Positions 40,339 through 45,633 of a DNA stretch of 45,633 bases are shown here, piece after piece. Both the position numbers and the translations under genes were made by a program. The stretch covers positions 1-45,633 of the forward strand of contig ONCX01000017.1 in assembly GCA_900316455.1 (NCBI GenBank), given 5' to 3'. The notes beneath the pieces are model-generated. The model was not told the origin of the DNA. It made no database searches and saw nothing but the letters and a program-made list of their open reading frames with translations. Each line of letters opens with the position of its first letter. Position 1 is the first letter of the stretch. The DNA comes from an uncultured Eubacteriales bacterium. GTDB taxonomy: Bacteria > Bacillota > Clostridia > Oscillospirales > Acutalibacteraceae.

Positions 40339-40367
40339 TTGCACAGCAAGGCGAATCGTTGTATAAT
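40339..40367 (+). promoter_or_regulatory. promoter of nadE
   Basis: TTGCAC (40339-40344) and TATAAT (40362-40367) have a 17-nt spacer, about 35 nt before the ATG. Confidence 0.75.
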
Positions 40368-40403
40368 AACGATAATAATACCAAATATAAGGAATGACGC
40401 ACA

Positions 40404-42314
40404 ATGAAAGACGGATTTGTCAAAATCGCCGCCGGAGTGCCGGAAATAGCTCTCGGCGATTGCATGCTCAACGCGGAGAGAATCATCTCAATGTCACATG
40501 AAATGAGCGCTGCCGGAGTAAAGCTCGCAGTGTTCACCGAGCTTGGAATTACCGGCTACACTCTTGAGGACATATTTTTGCAGCAGACGCTTCTCAAAGC
40601 CGCCGAGAAAGCTCTTTCGCAAATAATCGCGGAAACGGCGGAGCTTGACATGCTGATTGCCGTCGGCGTTCCCGTTCCCGTCGGCTGCTCCCTATACAAC
40701 TGCGCGGCTTTCATAAACCGCGGCAGGCTTCTCGCGCTGATCCCAAAGACGCACATTCCGACGTATTCGGAATTCTACGAGGGCAGACGGTTCACGCCCG
40801 CGCCGGAAAACGGATTTTCCATAAATTACGCCGGTCAGAATGTGTTTTTGGGTCAGGGAATGCTACGCTGCTCCGGAATGCCGGAGCTTATCGTCGCCGC
40901 GGAGATATGCGAGGACGCGTGGGTTCCGTGCCCGCCGTCAGTGGGACTCGCTCAGGCGGGCGCAAATGTGATATTCAATCTCTCCTGCTCCAACGAGCTT
41001 ATAGGCAAGTCGGAATACCGCCGTTCGATAATCCGCGGACTTTCCGGAAGCCTTATCTGCGCGTATGCCTATTGCAGCGCGGGAGACGGAGAATCCACCA
41101 CCGACCTTGTATTCTCCGGACACTGCATGATTTGCGAGAACGCCTCAATGTTAGCGCAGCAGCGGTGGAACACAGGGAGTTTCATCACGGCGGATATAGA
41201 CATACAGCGTATAGACGCCGACCGCCGCAGAATGACGACATTCACAGCCGTTCCATCAGATAAATATAAGATAATCTCGGAATTCAGTCTTGACGTTACC
41301 GAAACAAGGCTGGAACGCAGCTTTTCCCCCACCCCGTTCGTACCGTCCGACAAGGCAAATCTTGAGGAACGCTGTCGCGAAATAATCCACATTCAAAGCT
41401 CCGGACTTCAGCGCCGGTTGAAAGGAACGCATTCCAAATGCGCTGTCATCGGGCTTTCCGGAGGTCTGGATTCCACGCTCGCCTATCTCGTCACGGTAGA
41501 CGCGTTCAAGGCTCTCGGCAAGCCGCTTGAAAATATCGCCGCAGTCACAATGCCCTGCTTCGGGACAACCTCCCGCACCAAATCCAATGCACAGAAAATG
41601 GCTGAGGCAATCGGCACTTCATTTAAGGAAATTGACATTCACGCCGCCGTGCAGCAGCATTTTTCGGATATAGGACACGACGGAGTTACTACCGACGTGA
41701 CATACGAGAATTCACAGGCGCGCATAAGAACGCTCATTCTCATGAATACCGCAAACAAGCTGGGCGGACTGGTAATAGGCACTGGCGACCTTTCCGAACT
41801 TGCTCTCGGCTGGGCGACCTACAACGGCGACCATATGTCAATGTACGGCGTAAACGCGGGGGTTCCAAAGACGCTTGTGCGTTATCTTGTGGGATATTTC
41901 GCCTCGGCTTCAGAGGAGCCGCTCAAATCGGTGCTTTACGACGTACTCGACACACCGGTGAGTCCGGAGCTTCTGCCGCCTGAGGAAAACGGGGAAATAG
42001 CCCAGCGCACTGAGGACATTGTGGGACCTTACGAGCTTCACGATTTCTTTATGTATTATATAATGCGCTTTGGATTCCCGCCGCACAAGATTTACCGAAT
42101 AGCTCTCCGGACATTCGAGGGAAAGTATTCACCTGAGATAATAAAAAAATGGCTGGTTAATTTTGTGCGTCGTTTCTTCACGCAGCAGTTCAAAAGAAGC
42201 TGCCTTCCGGACGGTCCGAAGGTGGGCAGCACTGCGATTTCACCAAGAGGCGACTGGCGCATGCCTTCCGATATGCTTTACGCTGAGTGGATGCGCGACG
42301 CGGAAAGCGTGTGA
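40404..42314 (+). CDS. nadE: glutamine-dependent NAD+ synthetase
   Basis: This encodes 636 residues, the length of the two-domain enzyme. The N-terminal glutaminase (nitrilase) domain has its catalytic triad in FTELGITGY (Glu), LIPKTHIPTY (Lys) and AAEICEDAW (Cys). The synthetase domain has the ATP pyrophosphatase loop IGLSGGLDSTLAYL and VIGTGDLSELALGW, DHMSMYGVNAGVPKTL. It amidates deamido-NAD with glutamine-derived ammonia. It is monocistronic with its own promoter. No obvious terminator follows before the next promoter at 42399. Confidence 0.96.
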   Translation: MKDGFVKIAAGVPEIALGDCMLNAERIISMSHEMSAAGVKLAVFTELGITGYTLEDIFLQQTLLKAAEKALSQIIAETAELDMLIAVGVPVPVGCSLYNCAAFINRGRLLALIPKTHIPTYSEFYEGRRFTPAPENGFSINYAGQNVFLGQGMLRCSGMPELIVAAEICEDAWVPCPPSVGLAQAGANVIFNLSCSNELIGKSEYRRSIIRGLSGSLICAYAYCSAGDGESTTDLVFSGHCMICENASMLAQQRWNTGSFITADIDIQRIDADRRRMTTFTAVPSDKYKIISEFSLDVTETRLERSFSPTPFVPSDKANLEERCREIIHIQSSGLQRRLKGTHSKCAVIGLSGGLDSTLAYLVTVDAFKALGKPLENIAAVTMPCFGTTSRTKSNAQKMAEAIGTSFKEIDIHAAVQQHFSDIGHDGVTTDVTYENSQARIRTLILMNTANKLGGLVIGTGDLSELALGWATYNGDHMSMYGVNAGVPKTLVRYLVGYFASASEEPLKSVLYDVLDTPVSPELLPPEENGEIAQRTEDIVGPYELHDFFMYYIMRFGFPPHKIYRIALRTFEGKYSPEIIKKWLVNFVRRFFTQQFKRSCLPDGPKVGSTAISPRGDWRMPSDMLYAEWMRDAESV

Positions 42315-42398
42315 TTTTTCCGGATCAGAATAAAATTTGAAAAATTTGAAAATATTGCAATAATATCGCCGTTCGTTTCAAAAATAATCTATATTATA

Positions 42399-42427
42399 TT
42401 GACAAATTGGGCGTTTTGTGCTACAAT
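42399..42427 (+). promoter_or_regulatory. promoter of the NifU-like/GGGtGRT operon
   Basis: TTGACA (42399-42404, perfect) and TACAAT (42422-42427) have a 17-nt spacer, 50 nt before the ATG. Confidence 0.85.
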
Positions 42428-42476
42428 GTTGAAGCGGATAACCGACTCAAAAACTTTACTAAGGAGGAAGACTTTT

Positions 42477-43169
42477 ATGGTCTATTCAACAGAAGTAAGA
42501 GAAATGTGTCCTGTCCATCAGGGCGTACATCACGGTGCTGCTCCCATTCCCGAAGAGGCAAAATGGGTCAAGGCACGCGACGTGAAAGACATTTCCGGCT
42601 ACACACACGGCATCGGCTGGTGCGCTCCCCAGCAGGGTACCTGCAAGCTCTCTCTCAACGTCAAGGAGGGTATCATTCAGGAGGCATTGCTTGAAACAAT
42701 CGGCTGCTCCGGTATGACTCATTCCGCGGCTATGGCAGCGGAAATTCTCCCCGGTCTGACCGTAATGGAGGCTCTCAACACAGACCTCGTATGCGACGCT
42801 ATCAACACCGCTATGAGAGAGCTTTTCCTCCAGATCGTCTACGGCCGCACACAGAGCGCGTTCTCTGAGGACGGTCTCCAGATAGGCGCAGGTCTTGAGG
42901 ATCTCGGCAAGGGCGCAAGATCAATGGTTGCCACCACATACGGCACCGTTTCCAAGGGTCCCCGTTACCTCGAACTGACAGACGGATACATCACCGACCT
43001 CGCTCTTGATGAGGACGATGAGATTATCGGCTACAAATATGTCAACTTCGGCAAGATGATGGACTTCATCAAGAAGGGCGACGACGCAAACACCGCTCTG
43101 CAGAAGGCTTCCGGTCAGTACGGCCGCGTTGCCGACGCTGTCAGATTCATCGATCCCAGAAAAGAATAA
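42477..43169 (+). CDS. iron-sulfur cluster assembly scaffold-like (NifU-like) protein
   Basis: This encodes 230 residues from ATG 42477 with AAGGAGG nine bases upstream; longer reading frames in the same phase cross the promoter. The core resembles the NifU/IscU N-terminal fold, with IGWCAPQQGTCKL (Cys49, Cys56), LETIGCSGMTHSAA (Cys77) and Cys106 as candidate cluster ligands, plus Cys11. The C-terminal 60 residues are extra compared with IscU. It is always seen beside GGGtGRT proteins in Clostridia, as far as I know, but its true function is not established. Codon use is strongly biased to preferred codons, suggesting high expression. Confidence 0.85.
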   Translation: MVYSTEVREMCPVHQGVHHGAAPIPEEAKWVKARDVKDISGYTHGIGWCAPQQGTCKLSLNVKEGIIQEALLETIGCSGMTHSAAMAAEILPGLTVMEALNTDLVCDAINTAMRELFLQIVYGRTQSAFSEDGLQIGAGLEDLGKGARSMVATTYGTVSKGPRYLELTDGYITDLALDEDDEIIGYKYVNFGKMMDFIKKGDDANTALQKASGQYGRVADAVRFIDPRKE

Positions 43170-43188
43170 TAAGAGGAGGTAACGTACT

Positions 43189-44211
43189 ATGAGCATAACA
43201 TTTGAGTCATACGACAGAAGAGAAAAACAGATTCTCGCAAAGCTGACCGAGTACGGCATCGATTCCATCGAGGAAGCCGAGCAGATCACCAAGGACGCGG
43301 GACTCGACGTTTATCACATGGTTGAAAACATTCAGCCCATATGCTTTGAGAACGCAAAATGGGCTTATACTGTTGGCGCAGCCATCGCTATCAAGAAGAA
43401 CTGCCGCAAGGCTTCCGACGCCGCTGCTGCTATCGGTGAAGGTCTGCAGGCATTCTGCATTCCCGGCTCCGTCGCCGACCGCCGCAAGGTTGGTCTGGGT
43501 CACGGCAACCTCGGCAAGATGCTCCTCGAAGAGGACACCGAATGCTTTGCATTCCTTGCGGGTCATGAATCATTTGCCGCGGCGGAAGGCGCTATCGGCA
43601 TTGCCGACAAGGCAAACAAGGTCCGTCAGAAGCCCCTCCGCGTTATCCTCAACGGTCTCGGCAAGGACGCCGCTCAGATAATCTCCAGAATCAACGGCTT
43701 CACCTATGTTGAAACAGAATATGATTATCACACCGGCGAGCTGAAGGAAGTTTTCCGCAAGTGCTATTCCAAGGACCCCGCAAGCCCGAGAGCAAAGGTC
43801 AATTGCTACGGAGCCAACGACGTTCAGGAAGGCGTTGCGATCATGTGGAAAGAGAATGTTGACGTTTCCATCACCGGCAACTCCACCAACCCCACCAGAT
43901 TCCAGCATCCCGTTGCGGGAACCTACAAGAAGGAGCGCATCGAGGCTGGCAAGAAGTACTTCTCCGTTGCTTCCGGCGGCGGCACAGGTCGTACTCTCCA
44001 CCCCGACAACATGGCAGCCGGTCCCGCTTCCTATGGCATGACCGATACCCTCGGCAGAATGCATTCAGACGCGCAGTTTGCCGGTTCATCCTCTGTTCCG
44101 GCGCACGTTGAGATGATGGGTCTCATCGGCGCGGGCAACAACCCAATGGTCGGTATGACGGTTTCCGTCGCCGTTTCCATCGAGGAAGCAGCAAAGGCAG
44201 GCAGATTTTAA
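43189..44211 (+). CDS. GGGtGRT protein
   Basis: This encodes 340 residues; the family is named for the motif SGGGTGRT, present at 262-269, followed by the conserved HPDNMAAGPASYGMTD and SSSVPAHVEMMGLIGAGNNPMVGMTV. GSVADRRKVGLGHGNLGKM and AFLAGHESFAAAEGA are also conserved. Function unknown; the glycine-rich motifs suggest a nucleotide or cofactor site. AGAGGAGGTAACG precedes the ATG, 19 nt after the NifU-like gene. Highly biased codon use points to an abundant protein. A terminator follows. Confidence 0.93.
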   Translation: MSITFESYDRREKQILAKLTEYGIDSIEEAEQITKDAGLDVYHMVENIQPICFENAKWAYTVGAAIAIKKNCRKASDAAAAIGEGLQAFCIPGSVADRRKVGLGHGNLGKMLLEEDTECFAFLAGHESFAAAEGAIGIADKANKVRQKPLRVILNGLGKDAAQIISRINGFTYVETEYDYHTGELKEVFRKCYSKDPASPRAKVNCYGANDVQEGVAIMWKENVDVSITGNSTNPTRFQHPVAGTYKKERIEAGKKYFSVASGGGTGRTLHPDNMAAGPASYGMTDTLGRMHSDAQFAGSSSVPAHVEMMGLIGAGNNPMVGMTVSVAVSIEEAAKAGRF

Positions 44212-44263
44212 TTTCTGAATCCGTCTATTAAATTAATCTGACTAATTAAATATTCTAATCAAA

Positions 44264-44331
44264 AATAAAAGACTCCGGACGACTTCCTATGTAAAATTAT
44301 CCTATAGGTTTTAGCTCCGGAGCCTTTATTG
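44264..44331 (+). terminator. terminator of the NifU-like/GGGtGRT operon
   Basis: CTCCGGA (44273-44279) pairs with TCCGGAG (44316-44322), and the A-rich and T-rich flanks extend the stem with one mismatch. The 36-nt loop has a further inverted repeat (CCTATG and CCTATAGG). Confidence 0.75.
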
Positions 44332-44388
44332 CATTCGGCTGCAACTTATTATAATTCATTTAAAAAAGAAAAGAGGAAAATATTAATT

Positions 44389-45333
44389 ATGTCTGTAACA
44401 AATCAGAAGGCGCATGAGATTTTTGAAAATCACCCGACAAGATTCACAAAAAAGGAAAAGGCAGCGCTGAGAAATACCCTCAGGAAAGAGCTGATAAAAT
44501 CAGGCTACAGCGATGATGACATTACAGAAATAAACGCTTCGGGAACAAATCTGCTCGTCGGCGATCCTCATGCTGAGTACATGTTCACTGCTCATTACGA
44601 CACCCCCGGCAGAACGGGCTGGATGCTGAAAACCGCCTCTCTGTGGGGACAGACCGGCGCAAATATTTTTCTTACAGCAATAATCTGTGCGCTTGGATTT
44701 TCTGTTCCGATAGCAAGCTCTGTCATATTCCCGTCAGCTTCGGGAGATATGATCTTCTGGTCCGGAGAGCTGGCGATTTTATTATTACTTCTTATAATAA
44801 TTATTTCTATGACTATAAAAAATAAGAATAACCGTAACGACAACACAAGCGGCGTGCTCTCGCTGCTTGCACTTGCCAATAAAATCGCCGGAGACGACGA
44901 TCTGCGAAAAAAATGCTGCTTTGTGTTCTTTGACAACGAGGAATGGGGACTGCTCGGCTCGTCAGGCTTTGCAAAGTATTGCAGGAAAAACGGCATAGAC
45001 CTGAGCAATACCAAAGTAATAAATTTCGACTGTGTGGGATACGGCAATATACTGACATTAGCCTATACAAAGAAACCGGAACTCACCGATTCTCTTGTTA
45101 ACGCGTTCAAAGAAGCGGGACAGGCTCCGGTAAAAAAACGCAGCGCAATGATCTTCCTCAGCGACCACGCAAACTTCAAAAACTCCGTTATGGTAAGCTA
45201 CGCCAAAAAATCCATCACAGGTCATCTGTATCTGCCGCTCATTCACACATCAAAGGACACCTCCTGCGATGTGGAACAGATAAACGGACTCACTGACGAT
45301 ATATATAAATTCGCAAGTGAATCAAAAATATAA
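44389..45333 (+). CDS. M28-family zinc peptidase with two membrane helices inside the catalytic domain
   Basis: This encodes 314 residues from ATG 44389 (AGAGGAAA upstream); the frame extends to 44329, but that part overlaps the previous terminator. The zinc and catalytic residues are all present in order: His69 and Asp71 (FTAHYDTPG), Asp151 (RNDNTSGV), Glu184 and Glu185 (FDNEEWG), Asp214 (FDCVGYG) and His286 (IHTSKD). Between His/Asp and Asp151, residues 92-112 and 121-142 are two hydrophobic spans, so the active-site motifs all lie on one side of the membrane. Aminopeptidase activity is likely; substrate unknown. Confidence 0.87.
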   Translation: MSVTNQKAHEIFENHPTRFTKKEKAALRNTLRKELIKSGYSDDDITEINASGTNLLVGDPHAEYMFTAHYDTPGRTGWMLKTASLWGQTGANIFLTAIICALGFSVPIASSVIFPSASGDMIFWSGELAILLLLLIIIISMTIKNKNNRNDNTSGVLSLLALANKIAGDDDLRKKCCFVFFDNEEWGLLGSSGFAKYCRKNGIDLSNTKVINFDCVGYGNILTLAYTKKPELTDSLVNAFKEAGQAPVKKRSAMIFLSDHANFKNSVMVSYAKKSITGHLYLPLIHTSKDTSCDVEQINGLTDDIYKFASESKI

Positions 45334-45349
45334 CATTTGTTATATAAGC

Positions 45350-45400
45350 AAAAAAGCCGTCTGACACGTGATATTTCCCAAATTACTGTGTCGGACGGCA
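45350..45400 (-). terminator. hairpin with a minus-strand T run
   Basis: Arms 45356-45367 and 45388-45399 form a 12-bp stem with one G-U pair. The T6 run follows it on the minus strand only, so it points away from the M28 gene. See findings. Confidence 0.6.
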
Positions 45401-45427
45401 GCAATATTCCTAACATGGTCACACAAG

Positions 45428-45452
45428 AACGAATAAAACAATTCGTTTTTTC
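45428..45452 (+). terminator. possible terminator of the M28 gene
   Basis: AACGAAT (45428-45434) pairs with ATTCGTT (45441-45447) around a 6-nt loop, followed by a T run on the plus strand. The stem is short and AT-rich. Confidence 0.45.
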
Positions 45453-45489
45453 ATCACCTGTTTTCCGCTTTCATGTTTTTCTTTATTAT

Positions 45490-45518
45490 GTTATAATGTT
45501 CCATTGCGAATAGCACAA
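45490..45518 (-). promoter_or_regulatory. possible minus-strand promoter of a short transcript
   Basis: TTGTGC (45513-45518) and TATAAC (45490-45495) on the minus strand have a 17-nt spacer. With the hairpin at 45356-45399 it would give an RNA of about 130 nt. Confidence 0.35.
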
Positions 45519-45553
45519 TAAAAAATCCTGTCGCCTTACGACGACAGGATTTT
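45517..45553 (-). terminator. terminator of tRNA-Ser
   Basis: Arms 45522-45533 and 45542-45553 form a 12-bp perfect stem with an 8-nt loop; on the minus strand a T run follows. It begins six bases after the tRNA CCA end. Confidence 0.9.
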
Positions 45554-45558
45554 CGCTT

Positions 45559-45633
45559 TGGCGGAGAAGGAGGGATTTGAACCCTCGCGCCAGATTTTAC
45601 CCAGCCTACTCCCTTAGCAGGGGAGCCTCGTCA
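45559..45633 (-). tRNA. tRNA-Ser (anticodon GCT), 5' end cut by the window
   Basis: The 3' CCA is at 45559-45561, discriminator G. The T arm GAGGG-TTCAAAT-CCCTC, long variable arm, and anticodon stem CTCCC/GGGAG with loop CTGCTAA are all present. The D arm and the 5' acceptor strand lie mostly beyond base 45633. It reads AGC and AGU codons. Confidence 0.93.

Overview
The window looks like a chromosomal segment from an anaerobic, spore-forming member of the Clostridia, most likely an Oscillospirales/Ruminococcaceae-like gut lineage. The evidence is a set of sporulation genes (gpr, spmA, spmB), a DnaD/DnaI helicase-loader pair, HemZ, a peptidase U32 protein, a DtxR/MntR-type regulator, and the clostridial pair of a NifU-like protein and a GGGtGRT protein. 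GC content is moderate, initiation at TTG and GTG is frequent, and most promoters are sigma-A type with a 17-nt spacer. I see no phage, insertion sequence, integrase, rRNA or CRISPR array. All assignments come from reading the sequence; no database search was run.

Layout. 1-258: the 3' end of serA and its terminator. 305-4951: a minus-strand operon for cell-surface O-acylation (MBOAT acyltransferase, DHHW/AlgX-like partner, membrane-anchored RCC1-repeat protein, small protein) under a consensus promoter. 4960-7310: a patatin-like hydrolase and metY, minus strand. 7342-9610: a SUKH-like immunity protein and a VanW protein. 9625-10522: gpr with a sigma-G-like promoter. 10605-12289: rpsT, a 55-residue membrane peptide gene with its own promoter and terminator, and an Imm42-like immunity gene. 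12304-14602: dnaD and dnaI. 14611-14997: a MazF toxin with no visible antitoxin. 15215-21690: a minus-strand run of mntR-like regulator, dtd, metallo-hydrolase, hemZ, a P-loop kinase with an unknown C-terminal domain, and comM. 21742-25127: a second minus-strand run of U32 peptidase, VOC protein, unknown protein and 23S rRNA methyltransferase. 25174-29100: pyrE, a GH2 glycosidase and a membrane protein with a probable frameshift. 29191-30301: spmA-spmB.

30363-35497 holds four consecutive plus-strand genes that I cannot assign to known families: a repeat-rich acidic protein, two polytopic membrane proteins with highly charged low-complexity tails, and a two-span membrane protein. This is the best candidate for an undescribed system. 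After it come dusB, a Cof-type HAD phosphatase, a TagF-like glycerophosphotransferase, tRNA-Leu, a VTC polyphosphate polymerase/DUF4956 pair, nadE, the NifU-like/GGGtGRT pair, an M28 peptidase with membrane helices inside its catalytic domain, and a tRNA-Ser cut by the window edge.

Most of the window is housekeeping: translation quality control (dtd, dusB, rlm, tRNAs), replication (dnaD, dnaI), cofactor and nucleotide synthesis (pyrE, nadE, hemZ, metY, serA) and cell envelope (MBOAT/DHHW, VanW, TagF). The accessory signals are the orphan immunity and toxin genes, the low-complexity membrane cluster, the polyphosphate module and several odd domain fusions.
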